Shown in pieces: positions 35,028 through 45,930 of a DNA stretch of 64,000 nt. How positions within the stretch are numbered: position 1 is the first letter of the stretch; every line of letters begins with the position of its first letter. Made by a program: the position numbers and the translations under genes. Below the pieces are notes generated by a model. That model saw only the letters and a list, made by a program, of their open reading frames with translations. It was not told the origin of the DNA and searched no databases. The stretch comes from Nematopogon swammerdamellus (Eukaryota > Arthropoda > Insecta > Lepidoptera > Adelidae): the NCBI GenBank assembly GCA_946902875.1, contig OX336359.1, positions 4,340,001 through 4,404,000 on the forward strand, written 5' to 3'.

Positions 35028-35412
35028 CGCTTTTGCCCGCGGCTTCGCTCGCGGGAAATTCGTGTTTAAAAAGAAGAAAGTAAATAAGCCCGCTGCCGTA
35101 CCTTTATTTCGGCACGCGGAACAATTCGGTTTGTATGAGAGCCACATCTCAACGTAACCGAAACCTAATTTTATTTAACCTATCCTGTGTCACGTGTAGT
35201 TAAATGAGCTTGTACTAAGTTTCATGGAATTCGGATGACCGGTTTAAGAGTTATGTAGGAACATATATTATATGTACATACAGAAAATATTTCTAAAAAT
35301 CGTCAATTTAGTTTTAGTAGGTATCATACTTAGAGTATACAAACGAAATATCTCATAAAACAATGTAACTTACTTCATGACCTTCACTTACAGAAGTATT
35401 ATTAGTATTGAT
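35028..35412 (-). mobile_element. Helitron-like element E, reverse
   Basis: It begins GCTTTTGCCCGCGGCTTCGC and ends CAGAAGTATTATTAGTATTG, the inverse of the forward copies. Confidence 0.75.
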
Positions 35413-35940
35413 ATCGCCAGGTCCTCGTGGTCCCACCAACTAGTCCCACTGGAGATCTGGGATCAAGAGGGCATGCATAATATTCTTAATAAGGTTGAGG
35501 AGAATGGTGGTTTTATTTTTGGCTTGTCGACTGCCCATCACCCATCTTAATTTGACCCTATATTACTAATTACCATGACCAGTGCTTTGATGAAGCGGCA
35601 TTTGTTTTAATGCATTCAATCTGGGTGGCTGTGCTCAACCTCATAAATTACACTAGCTGTCCAATCAATTCGTCTTCACAATATCTAATTTAAATGAAAT
35701 TTTTCAGCTACCGAGACGATTAGTATTCTATAGGCGAACACGATTCGAAGTTTAATCACTGACTACGTGACTTCGCGGGCCGCCGTCGACAGAGCTTACG
35801 AAAATTATCTGAAAATGTAGATACGACTATAGTACCCTGTCAAAGTAGCTAGAATCTTGAACGCCCTCAAAATCACTCGATTTGACGAAATATTTTCACT
35901 ACGATATGGTTCTACAAATGTGTATTTTGTACTTTGTAGA
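35413..35940. other. Nothing recognised
   Basis: Unassigned sequence between element E and a coding-like patch. It contains CGCCAGGTCCTCGTGGTCCC, which could be coding on one strand but is stop-broken. Confidence 0.35.
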
Positions 35941-36017
35941 CGGTTGTACAGACAAACACACTAAGGAATTGGCAGTGAAGAAGACTGAATACGAAAGAAT
36001 GTCATCGGAACTCCGAC
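35941..36017 (+). pseudogene. Exon-like fragment cut by a SINE
   Basis: After TTTGTAG one frame reads CTDKHTKELAVKKTEYERMS and SEL, helical and coding-like. From about 36018 it runs into a SINE-A fragment that supplies the stop. Its phase does not match exon 17. It may be an exon relic or part of another element. Confidence 0.2.
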
Positions 36018-36472
36018 ATTGGATGTATGACCGTTTGACCGTTTAAACTGGCCGTGGTTCGGATTCCACCTAAAAGTGTTTAGGTCTCTTTTTTTATGGA
36101 AACTGACACGGTTGGCTACATCACCTACTACATCCGTGATGTCAGCCCATAACACCTTGGTGAACTAGGTACCATGTCAGTGGTTCCCTTCGGTCGTGCC
36201 GGCTACACTAAACTGGACGGAAACCACGAACTATTTAAATAGCCGTTTCAACATACCTTTCATTCAGTGCGGTGGTATCAACCCGGATGGGTTAAACCCT
36301 ACCACCTAATAAGGTAATGAGGAAAGGGACCTACAGTTTATCGTAGAATCCGAGCTACGGTCAGCCTCCAAACGGTCGAACGGTCACCCATCCATCCACT
36401 GACCGCGCCCAGGTGTGCTTATGATCCTATCGACAGTCGAACGACCGCACCACTGAGCTACCAAGGCTGACA
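36018..36472 (-). mobile_element. SINE-A, forward fragment plus reverse copy
   Basis: 36018-36088 is a forward head fragment (GTGGTTCGGATTCCACC). 36089-36472 is a full reverse copy ending GAGCTACCAAGGCTGAC. Confidence 0.75.
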
Positions 36473-36474
36473 GT

Positions 36475-36650
36475 CCTTTTAAATTTTAATATGTTTTTAT
36501 GGAAAGCGTCGCCGAGCTACTCATAAGGTATCTAACGACGCCGACGGACATTCCGTCGTATTTGAGTTTGCGAACGCCATGCCGGCCTGACAGGTGCCTA
36601 TTCACGCCCATCTTGAAAAAACCGAGACTGTACTTGGTGCACGTATTTTC
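36475..36650 (-). mobile_element. Jockey-like LINE 3' UTR fragment
   Basis: GAACGCCATGCCGGCCTGAC and TTCACGCCCATCTTG match the tail at 16440-16470 and 17030-17370. Confidence 0.55.
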
Positions 36651-36817
36651 ACATCAATATTACGTCAACGAAATTATTTCTGCGAAAGAACGAAACTAAT
36701 GCGAAACAGTCGGGATTTCGCACAAAACAAAATCGTCTTAGCATTCGCTGAGGCATCAACTCAGCTCAGCGGAGTTGCATGGAGAGAGGTACCCAGAACC
36801 GGCATAGCCATACTTTG

Positions 36818-36965
36818 TATGTATGTATGTATATATTCTTTATTGAACACCAATTTATACAAATTAGGCAAAACAGGCGAGCTTAATGCCGCGAGGCATT
36901 CTAGTCTAACTAACCTTTGGGATGTGGGAGAAGTATATGCAGGCGAACAAGTATAGTTTGTGGCA
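36818..36965 (-). mobile_element. LINE 3' end, repeated at 4975
   Basis: (GTAT)n, TTCTTTATTGAACACCAAT and GCAGGCGAACAA are the reverse complement of 4975-5130. Confidence 0.6.
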
Positions 36966-37394
36966 ATTTATTAAGCAGTAAAGCATTATGATAAACTACA
37001 AACTAATACCACGTAAATACGCATATATATGTATATAATAGACATACATATTATGAACATTAGTCAGTGGTACTTTTGTTCAAAACCATCAACATGAGAG
37101 AGAAGAGGGGAGTTAAGATAATACAATATAAATGTATTTACTTCAGTAAGCAATGCATAAGTTTACCTAGTTAGAAACAGTTAGTCGGTATGCACTCTAT
37201 TTAAAGAAGACAAAACGTGAGTAGCCAAGTTTGATAGAACTAAGGATTATGAGATTTTAGTACCAACTTGCCTGATAGAGGCGGTGCATCTTTAATCAAA
37301 TATTGACTTACTTGTAGGCAACGAAATGCGTTTGGAGCTCGTTTCGTTGTATACACGTTATTTCATAAATGGTGGTACCGGTATTTCATAAACG

Positions 37395-37720
37395 GTGGCC
37401 TGGCACCGAGGTCTCCTTAGCAAGCTTCCAGCCTACGGAGGTGTTTCCTCATCCCTTTTCAATTGGATCGCCAGCTTCTTGGGAGGCCGATTCATTTTTG
37501 TAACCGTCGACGGTGCAAGATCAGTGTATTTCCCAATAAACGCTGGCGTTCTACAGGGCTCGGTGCTGTCGCCTACATTATTTCTGTTATTTATTAACTA
37601 TTTACTGTGTTTAGATAACACATTCACAGTTGTGCAGACGACAACACCGCAGACAAGGGTTACGCTAAAGAATGGACTGCTAGAGAGGTGCGCATTGATG
37701 AAGCTCGAAGTCAATTGAAA
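37395..37720 (+). pseudogene. LINE reverse transcriptase palm remnant
   Basis: WHRGLLSKLPAYG, WIASFLGGRFIFVTVDGA and NAGVLQGSVLSPTLFLLFIN are the conserved RT blocks before the catalytic motif. After a frameshift the next frame reads CADDNT, a decayed YADD box. Dead Jockey-like copy. Confidence 0.85.
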
Positions 37721-37787
37721 GAGTATGTGTCTAACGATGCCCACAGATATTGTAGTTCAGTTGCACGTGGTAGAACCAACCAACGTG

Positions 37788-37990
37788 CGGCAGCGAGTGG
37801 TCGAGTGGTTTGTGCGTCGGCATCTCTTGCGAGAGGTCCGAGATTCGAATCCAACAGGCGTGTACTAATGAGTAATTTCTGATTTGAAAAAAATTAAGTG
37901 CACACCTTCACCCACTGCTCCGTGGTTCGGATTATATGTAAAAATTTAGGTCCACCGGGTTGACTGGAGGAAATTGCCTAAGGCAATAAG
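37788..37990 (+). mobile_element. Diverged SINE-B-like head
   Basis: GTGGTCGAGTGGTTTG (A box) and GAGATTCGAATCC (B box) are spaced as in SINE-B, followed by GCGTGTACTAATG. The rest is diverged. Confidence 0.55.
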
Positions 37991-38104
37991 TCCGCCCTCG
38001 CCACACATTAAGTGGCATAAACATTAATGTAACACTGTGTAGGTATGTATTTGTAAATTTAGCGTTTATTTCACCTCATCGAAAACTGATGCTTGTTACA
38101 TACA

Positions 38105-38950
38105 TATACCTACATACATACCACACACGCTGTATCCCGACAATTTTTTTTTTTTTTTTTTTTTTTTATGGAACCTGACACGGTTGGCTACATCACCGTC
38201 AACATTCGTGATGTCAGCCCATAACACAGGGTGAACTAGGTGCCATGTCAGTGCTTCCCTTCATTTCATGTCGGCTACACTAAACTGGACGGAAAACACG
38301 AACTATTTACATAGCCGTTTCGACCGACGTTTCGTTCAGTGCGGTGGTACCAACCCGGCCGGGATAAACCCTACCACCTAGTAAGGTAAGAAGGGAAGGG
38401 ACCTACAGTTTAACGTGGAATCCGAACCACGGTCAGCCTCCAACGGTCGAGCGGTCACCCATCCAATCACTGACCGCGCTCAGCGTTGCTTAATAACAGT
38501 TGACTAACCAACCGCGCCACTGAGCTACCGAGGCTGACGAATTTTCTTATCCCTTAGTCGACTTTTACGACATGCGACGGGGAGAGATGCAGTGGGGCTA
38601 TTCTTTTTAAGTACCGACCCCACACAGTACAAGGGACAATAAGGGTAAGCAGAGCAATCGGTGTTGTTCTGCAAGAACTCTGGAAAATTACAACACAACA
38701 TCGACCACCACGTTTAGCAAAGTATTCGGACAAGATAACTATCAAGCAGCAAGTAACTTACTTTTCGCCTTAAAGGCGAAAAGACCCACCTGCTGCACGA
38801 CTCGGTGGAAGGGCCGTGCCAAGGTGAGAGGTGGCAAGCCTGTCGCCCTTTAGAACGGCATCTCGTCCTTATCTCTCAGTCGCCTTTTACGACATGCACG
38901 GGGAGAGACGCAGTGGGACTATTCTTTTTAAGTACCGGCCTCACATAGTA
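38105..38950 (-). mobile_element. Element C, reverse, split by a composite SINE
   Basis: The left part (CGCTGTATCCCGACAA, to 38145) and right part (from GGACAATAAGGGTAAGCAG, 38635-38950) make one element C. GACAA on both sides marks the target duplication of the insert. Confidence 0.75.
38146..38634 (-). mobile_element. Three-module composite SINE
   Basis: Read 5' to 3' on the minus strand: C head (GTACTGTGTGGGG to GACTAAGGGATAAG), then tRNA/5S head (CAGCCTCGGTAGCTCAGTGG), then SINE-A body and tail to an A-run of more than 20. The same order recurs at 56073-56554. Confidence 0.8.
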
Positions 38951-39230
38951 CTGATGCTTGTTCCACGTGTTTAATTCTACGTCAGAGTTGGGAACAAACG
39001 TAAGAATCGACTATGAAGTGGAATGCGCGTCGTTAGTTGACTTTTCTGAAGTTCGCTTTCGCTGAGGAGGACCCGACGTCTAACGACGCGCACTTAGAGA
39101 TCACTATGAATATAGCGGGGAAACTACCTGGAGTTTACTTTATTTTCTCGAATTGAAATGTCTGCGGGGTTTAATTTTATTATTTTTTTTTTCAGGTAAT
39201 CAACAGCACAAGTTATACCAATTATACACT
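38951..39230. other. Nothing recognised
   Basis: Holds a GCGCGTCGTTAG / CTAACGACGCGC inverted pair about 70 bp apart; otherwise unassigned. Confidence 0.35.
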
Positions 39231-39371
39231 TAGGCCCACTTGCACCAACACGAATTTAACGATATAAACCAGTTTAACTTGTTAAGCTAGTACCCGTTGA
39301 CTGTGGGAACCGCGTTTAAATCCATAACTCGCTACTTAACTCTAAATTCGTGTTGGCGCAATTGGGCCTTA
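39231..39371. mobile_element. Short MITE with TTA target site
   Basis: GGCCCACTTGC and GCAATTGGGCC ends are inverted with AACACGAATTTA inside both TIRs. TTA flanks both ends, as in PIF/Harbinger-type MITEs. Confidence 0.65.
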
Positions 39372-39633
39372 GAATGAACACTTATGATGGCCTATTAAAG
39401 TTTTCCATAAGGGATTACATTAATTACGGGGTAGGCAACATAACATATGGAAATATAAGAAAAAATAAATAAAATACAAATAAACTGGTTATGAATGCAT
39501 GAGTGGGTGATACTTATTCGCTCATCAATGTCTTTATAATCTCAATTCTGAATTTTGATCTAGATAAGTGAAAGATGTCAGTATCAGTAAATAGATCAAT
39601 GAAGTTACGTACAATTCTAGTGAAAACTGAGTC

Positions 39634-39800
39634 CTAAGCATAGTTGGTGTGGTGTGCGGGCTCGTGGAGGAGAGCTGTGTGACGTGTACGACGCTGTGGG
39701 ACGTTTAGTCCCACAATCCCCACTAGTTCAGTGTTATCCAAGCGTCCGCGCACCACATCAAATAGCAAGGTAGTATCTGCTAAGAGTATCCTCTCTTCAA
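39634..39800 (-). pseudogene. LINE RT C-terminal fragment
   Basis: ERILLADTTLLFDVVRG, then LVGIVGLNVPQRRTRHTALL and HHTNYA match the block before the end of many LINE reverse transcriptases. Truncated on both sides. Confidence 0.7.
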
Positions 39801-39824
39801 GGGTAAGTATTTCAAAATATACAT

Positions 39825-40010
39825 ACATTACTAGCGTCACGCCTGTTTCCCGGTGGGGTAGGCAGAGACAACGGATCTCCGCGTGACACGATCCTGACAC
39901 ACCTCTGCACCGCCTCTTCCACTCGCATAATGTTTTTCATGCATGCTCGTCGGTTGCGGGTACTACGCACTTGACCCTTTTTGAGCACATGCCCGATCTG
40001 GTCAAGGTCG
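39825..40010. repeat. Dispersed repeat (GCGTCACGCCTG block)
   Basis: GCGTCACGCCTGTTTCCCGG, GGTAGGCAGAGACAACGGA and CCTGACACACCTCTGC form a block I recall as common in lepidopteran repeats. Only one copy is in this window. Confidence 0.45.
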
Positions 40011-40105
40011 ACTCTTCCCGACTCATCCACTCACATTTTTATTCATAAATTTCTTTCGTTAGTCTCCTATCATCCATTTTTCCAACATGTGGGGTTTAAT
40101 ATATT

Positions 40106-40450
40106 TTATGTAATTCGGTATGGGTGGGTGAGTCAAAGGGGCCGTAGCACATGCCTCGGTAGCACACACCTGGGCGCGGTCAGTGCTTGAATGTGTAGCC
40201 GCTCGAACGTTGGAAGCTGACCGTGGTTCGGATTCCACGTAAAACTGTAGCCCCCTTCCCTTCTTACCTCACTAGGTGGTAGGGTTTTACACGCCCTGTT
40301 GATACCAACACACTGAATTAAAGGTCAGTCGAAGCGGCTATGTAAATAGTTAGCGTTTTATGTCCAGTTCAGTGTAGCCGGTACGACCAAAGGGAAGCAC
40401 TGACATGGCACCTAGTTCACCAAGGTATTATGGGCTGGGCTGAGAGATAG
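40106..40450. mobile_element. SINE-B fragment and truncated SINE-A
   Basis: 40106-40157 is the reverse SINE-B tail. From 40166 a SINE-A starts inside its 5S-like part (GGGCGCGGTCAGTGCTTG) and ends early at TATTATGGGCTGGGC. Confidence 0.65.
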
Positions 40451-40582
40451 TAGGTAAGGTAGCCAATTATGATAGGCTAAAAAAATATAAATTTGAATTT
40501 ATCATGTTGATATCAACCATGTCTAATTCTATAAAAAACTCAAAGTTTCTTTCTGAGATTGTAATAGTATTTCTTTGTAACG

Positions 40583-40880
40583 TGTGGGGCCAGTAATTTA
40601 AAAGAATAGCCCCACTGCATCTCTCCCCGTGTATGTCGTAAAAGGCGACTAAGGTATATGACTCCCTTTTTATATTACTAGGTGGTAGGGTTTAACCCGC
40701 CCGGGTTGGTACCACCGCACTGAATGAAAGGTCTGTCGAAACGGCTATGTACCTAAATAGTTAGTGTTTTACGTGTAGCCGGCACGACCGAAGGGAAGCA
40801 CTGACGTGGCACCTAATTCACCATGGTATTATGGGTCGACATCACGGATGTAGTAGTTAAGGTAGCCAATTATGTGACAA
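40583..40880 (+). mobile_element. C-head/SINE-A chimera
   Basis: GTGTGGGGCCAGTAATTTAA, then GGCGACTAAGGTATATGAC, then SINE-A body to CATCACGGATGTAGTAG. No tRNA/5S head. Confidence 0.75.
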
Positions 40881-40897
40881 TATTAGGTGACAATTAT

Positions 40898-41291
40898 GTC
40901 AGCCTCGATAGCTCAGTGGTGCAGACAGTCAACTGTCGCTATTGAATGTTAAGCAACGCTGGGCGCGGTCAGTACTTGGATGGGTGACCGCTGACCGTTG
41001 GAGGCTGACCGAGGTTCGGATTCTTCGTAAAACTGTAGGTCCCTTCCCTCCTAATCTTACTTGGTGGTAGGGTTTAACCCGCCCTGGACGGTTGGTACCA
41101 CCGCACTGAATGAAACGACGACGGTCAAAACGGCTATGTAAATAGTTTGTGTTTTCCGACCAGTTCAGTGTAGCCGGCACGATCAAAGGGGGAAGCACTG
41201 ACATGGCACCTAGTTCACCCGGTGTTATGGGCTGACATCACGGACGTTGTAGGTGATGAAGCCAACTGTGTCAGTTTCCATAAAAAAAAAA
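40898..41291 (+). mobile_element. SINE-A, full length, tRNA/5S head
   Basis: tRNA-like A box region 40898-40920 (GATAGCTCAGTGGTGC). 5S rRNA-like segment 40948-40991 (GTTAAGCAACG, GGTCAGTACTTGGATGGG, TGACCGC). B box 41013-41023 (GGTTCGGATTC). The body follows, with tail TCAGTTTCCATAAAA. Flanking ATTATG on both sides is a likely target duplication. Confidence 0.85.
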
Positions 41292-41525
41292 AATAAAAAA
41301 ATTATGATAGGCTAAAAAGTTTTTTTTTTATGGAAACTGACACGGTTGTTATGAATCAAATCAATCAATCTATCATATTCTTTCTGAGATGGTCTAACTC
41401 GCGTACTTTATTATTTATCTCTTTATTTCAGCCAACAAGGGCCATATTGAAAATACATAATTAAATGTCTTAACCTAAGAAGTAAAATTACTTTTTCACC
41501 ACTTGTGTTTGTACGGGTAATAGAG

Positions 41526-41929
41526 ACCCGGCGGGTGGCCGAGTGGCTTGGGCATCGGCTTCTCATTCGAGAGGTCCCAGGTACGAATCCAGTCGGCGTG
41601 TACCAATGTGTTTTTTCTGACGAAAAAAATTACGTGCATACCTACATCTGCTGCTTCACCGTTCGGAACCGGTGTAAAACTGTATTTCGCTTCCCTTGCC
41701 CCTTACTAGATGGTAGGCTCAAATTGTAGCCGACTGGGTTGGTACCACCGTACTAGATGTAAGATGGCCGCATAGCAGCCTCGGCTGTGTTCTCCTCTAG
41801 TCCAGTATAGCCAGCAATCCAGGGAAGTCTCCGGTATGGCACCTACCTTCTCGGAGGTGATATTGGCTGGTCGGAGCATGCGCTTTGGCCCCTCCGACTC
41901 AGCCACCCATATCGGATTACATAAAAAAA
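41526..41929 (+). mobile_element. SINE-B, full length
   Basis: Head GGCGGGTGGCCGAGTGGC (A box, Ser/Leu tRNA-like), GAGAGGTCCCAGGTACGAAT (B box), then CTGACGAAAAAAATTACGTG, body and tail GGATTACATAAAAAAAA. 404 bp. Confidence 0.85.
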
Positions 41930-42198
41930 ACCATATACCTCATATCCAGTCACTGTGACTATGAATGTGACAGTGAACTGGAGAGCTTCGCGACCCGCTA
42001 AGGGGTGGATGGGGTGAATGGGGTAAGACGTGCCGGTTGGTTAGGGGAGGAAACTTCACTTCTCGCCGCCTCGTGCGACCTCACGTCTTGGTGTTCACGC
42101 GCGCGCGTACATTCCTATCTCAATCAGCGCTACGGGTGATAGGTCGACACTTATAAATTCGGAATAAAATTTGAAATCCCTTACTTAAATCTTCTTAT

Positions 42199-42424
42199 AT
42201 ACTAGGTGGTAGGGTTTAACCCGCCCGGGTTGATACCACCGCACTGAATGAAAGGTCGGTCGAAACGGCTATATAAATAGTTTGTGTTTTCCGTCCAGTT
42301 CAGTGTAGCCGGCACAACCGAAGGGAAGCACTGACGTGGCACCAAGTTCACCCGGTGTTATGGGCTGACATCACGGATGTTGTAGGTGATGTAGCCAACC
42401 GTGTCAGTTTCCATAAAAAAAATT
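42199..42424 (+). mobile_element. SINE-A body and tail without head
   Basis: From TACTAGGTGGTAGGG to TCAGTTTCCATAAAAAAA, close to consensus; 5' truncated. Confidence 0.75.
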
Positions 42425-43590
42425 TAAAAAAACCCGTGTGAGCGTCTAAAAGGGAATACGGAAGTCCACTTTTCTCATACACCAGGGGAAGTCTCTTTCC
42501 AACTCGTAAATCTTGCATTACCATTTTAACATTTTTGTGTGTAAAAGATATTATAAATATCTTTGTCCATAAGTTACCTTTTTTTCGTTATTTCATTTTA
42601 AATGAAGTATATTTAATTATAAAAATGTGAAAATATAGCAATTTAAGGCCTTTCATATTATTTTATATGGAAAACCATTTTCATGCATGCATTTTGTATA
42701 TATTATCGTGTATTTCAGTGCTAAAGTACATTTTGAATAAAAACAAAGCCAATTCAATGTGTGCGTACTATATTGAATGTTGCTATATAAATCTCAAAAG
42801 TGGCTTTATCTTGACATCTCTCATATTATGTTCCTGGTCAGGCTTTATAAGTTTGTTTTTGCATAACATGTAATAAAATCATCTGCTCAAGTCTACACTA
42901 TAATATTATAATTATATAATATTATAAAGAGGCAAAGTTTGTAAGTTTGGGCGTAGGAGGTAACCTGCGAAAATACTCGTTGGATTTCAAAAATTATTTG
43001 ACCAATATTTAGATTTGAGGCAAAAGTTAGAATTCGATAAAATAAAGTTTGTGCAGCCAAGGACATTTAAATAAAAAAAATTACAATGTACTTGTCAACA
43101 TAAACTATGAATCCCCTTCCGCCGCCCACCTCAGTAGATCGATGCGCGTGGCGAGAGTTCCCGCGTGGATGAGCGAGCAGCCCAAATAATTACTTACATT
43201 AACGTCCTTGCAAACAATTCTAAACAATAGAAATCGTATTGCTACACATTGCATACAATTTACTTCGTCCCGAACACGGAGCGGTCAAGCGGTAAAGGTC
43301 TTCTCTAGTATGCGAAAGTCTTTAGCGGGTGATTTCCCGCTTAAGACAAATTTAGACGAGAAGAGTAATCAAAAATTATATATTTAGATTTAATTTAATT
43401 TTCCTTGCCGTGTGGACGACCAGACGAGCTACAGTGCGAAACTACGTCAGTAATTCCCGAACGCGCTAACTTCGTGCGGTTCACATGCGACTCACGTGAA
43501 CACAGCACGCATAAAACAGTATGTGCGTGTGGTCAAGTGAGGGGGCGAGGGGCGGGCGATGCCGGAGCGGGTGGAGGGAAGGATGCGTGG
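42425..43590. other. Mostly unassigned
   Basis: AT-rich to 43080, with a short repeat-like block at 42935-43070 (GGCGTAGGAGGTAACCTGCG) resembling 29660-29700. 43080-43590 is more GC-rich and not recognised. Confidence 0.35.
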
Positions 43591-43593
43591 GAC

Positions 43594-43945
43594 AGACTGA
43601 TATGGAACAGACTGATATGGGACAGACTGATATGGGACAAACTGATATGGGACAGACTGACATGGGACAGACTGACTTGGGACAGACTCATAAGGGACAG
43701 ACGGACATGGGACAGACTGACATGAGACAGACTGGTATGGGACAGACTGACATGGGAAAGACTGACATGTGACGGAATGACATGGGACAGACTGATTAAG
43801 GACAGACTGATATGGGACAGACTGATATGGGACAGACTGATATGGGACAGACTGATATGGGACAGACTGACATGGGACGAACTGACATGGGACGGACTGA
43901 CATGGGACAAACTGATATGGGACAGACTGATATGGGACGACAAGG
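43594..43945. repeat. 15-bp minisatellite, about 23 copies
   Basis: Units GGGACAGACTGATAT or GGGACAGACTGACAT. The 15-base period keeps several frames open on both strands (MGQTD on plus; ISVCP or SVPYQ on minus). Single-base variants are scattered, with no start or splice context, so no gene is called. Confidence 0.92.
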
Positions 43946-43949
43946 GGAC

Positions 43950-44290
43950 TTTTTTTTTTTTTTATGGAACCTGACACGGTTGGCTACATCACCTACAACA
44001 TCCGTGATGTCAGCCCATAACACAGGGTGAACTACTGAACTGGATGGAACACACGAACTATTTACATAGCCGTTTCGACTGACATTTCATTCAGCGCGGT
44101 GGTACTAACCCGGGAGGGATAAACCCTACCACCTAGTAAGATAAGAAGGGAAGGGACCAACAGTTTTACGTGGAATCAGAACCACGATCAGCTTACAACG
44201 GTCGAGCGGTCATCCATCCAAGAACTGACCGCGCTCAGGGTTGCTTAAAAACAGTCGACCGACCGCACCACTGAGCTACCGAGACTGACA
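43950..44290 (-). mobile_element. SINE-A, reverse
   Basis: From T-run and ATGGAACCTGACACGG to GAGCTACCGAGACTGAC, with part of the body deleted at about 44030. Confidence 0.75.
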
Positions 44291-44301
44291 AAATATTATG
44301 T

Positions 44302-44440
44302 ACTAGATGACTAGATGTGCCCCCGCCTCCGCTCGCGTGAAAGCCGCTTTAATAGCAAATATGATCGAATCGCAAAAAAGAAGTCATCAAGAGCGAGGCC
44401 GAAGGCCGAGTTGCGTTCACCTAAATTATATATACCTAAT
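44302..44440 (-). mobile_element. Element E 3' end with one 66-bp-type unit
   Basis: CTAGATGTGCCCCCGCCTCC is the reverse of the E hairpin end. A single GCGAGGCCGAAGGCCGAG unit follows. It is one of two monomer copies (see 45786). Confidence 0.65.
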
Positions 44441-44799
44441 CTCTCAAAAATGTGATCAAAAATCACTTCAGTCAGTCCGATATGCTGACTGACTGAATCG
44501 ATGACCTCTCTACCGATTATAATTTCTTTGCTTACATTAACGTCCTCCCTCGTCTCCAGCGAACAGAGAACCGTTAGCGGGGTCCACTGAGGCGTAGACG
44601 ATTCGGAAACATTTAATAGTGTATGAGCAGGAATTCTGAATATTCGGATATATTTTTCCATTTTCAATTTTATTTACGGGTAAAATTACTTATATTTGTA
44701 AACCTAGCATTTGCTTACGTAAAATCATTGCTTAAAAAAATCAGTAAAAACGGTTAGTGGTTTATTATGTTAAACTTTGTTTTGAAGGAAACACTCATA

Positions 44800-45157
44800 T
44801 CATTAGACACGCTGTATCTCGATGATCGGGGTAAGCAGAGTAATCGGTGTAGTGCTGCAAGGACTCTTGCAAATGACAGCACAACACCAGCCACCACGTT
44901 TAGCAATCTATTAGAACTCTTGTTCTAATAGATTGCTATCTAACTATCAAGCAACAAGTACGGCACGAAAACCAACCTGCTATTTAGGTACAAGACTCGG
45001 TGGAAAGACCGCTCCAAGTTAACATAGGTGGCTAGCCTCTCGACCTTATACACGGCATCTTGTCCTTATCCCTTAGTAGCATTTTACGACATGCACGGGG
45101 AGAGATGCCGTGGGGCTATTCTTTTGTTTTAAGTACCGACCCCACACGGTACAGTAT
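44800..45157 (-). mobile_element. Element C, reverse
   Basis: ACACGCTGTATCTCG to TACCGACCCCACACGGTAC, nearly complete, with an internal ATTAGAACTCTTGTTCTAAT palindrome not seen in other copies. Confidence 0.75.
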
Positions 45158-45202
45158 CGGACCCGCATGGTACATCTTTAATTTATAGGTACTATTTTTC
45201 AT

Positions 45203-45665
45203 GTGTCATGCCTATATTTACTGTATTTACAAATCGTCTGTGAGTCCCTGAGTCACAGACGATTTGTGGGTTCGCTTAGTCTGTTTTACAGATACTATCA
45301 CGGACGCTGCTCTGCGGAACTAGCATCCCTTATTCCCTGCCACCGGTCCTATCTCCGCATGACTCGTCGCAGAGAGACTCAGCACCCTTTTGTTGTTGAC
45401 ATTGGGCTTTTGGGAACCCATCGGTTCTCTACATAAATCGTTTCTTTGTCGCACCGCTAGAGTGTGGAACTGTCTTCCGGCGAGTGTATTTCCTGACTCC
45501 TTTAATCTGGGTGTCTTCAAGCGTCGTATTAACGGGCTAGACAGCCTAGCAACAGTTCGCAAATCTGCTGGCATGGCACCTAACTGAGCGTGGTTTCGCG
45601 AGGAGAGGTGATTTTGGCTCTGTCGACTGCACCATTGGTCTCTCAGTACAGTACCCATGCTGGTT
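45203..45665 (+). pseudogene. Jockey-like LINE RT end and 3' UTR
   Basis: [19 protein letters not shown] and [12 protein letters not shown] in one frame, then [18 protein letters not shown] and [17 protein letters not shown] in another. This is the end of a Jockey-type reverse transcriptase with one frameshift near 45430. The 3' tail ends CATGCTGGTTTAAATAAAAA. Confidence 0.85.
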
Positions 45666-45785
45666 TAAATAAAAAAATAATAATAATTTGCTGTATTCCA
45701 TCATCATGTAAAACCATAGTACCTACCACGTGAAGTCGGTTGGGAAGACTATGAAAAATGTAAACAATTTATTTAATTATAAAGT

Positions 45786-45930
45786 ACTAGATGTGCCCGC
45801 GGCTCCGCTCGCGTGAAAGCCGCTTTAATAGCAAATTTATGATTGAAGCGCAAAAAATAAATCACCAAGGACGAGGTCGAAGGCCGAGCTGCGTTCGCGT
45901 AAATTATATATACATACTCTCGCAAAGAAA
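45786..45930 (-). mobile_element. Element E 3' end with one unit
   Basis: CTAGATGTGCCCGCGGCTCC, then one GCCGAGCTGCG-type unit and CGCAAAGAAAGTAAC. Paralogous to 44302-44440. Confidence 0.65.

Noticed and set aside
36594..36956. 120-codon plus-strand frame
   Set aside because: It spans a LINE 3' UTR fragment and a reverse LINE tail with (GTAT)n, so the frame is chance.
43405..44030. Several long frames on both strands over the 15-bp repeat, one of 161 codons
   Set aside because: All derive from the minisatellite, and frames on both strands are open only because the period is a multiple of three.
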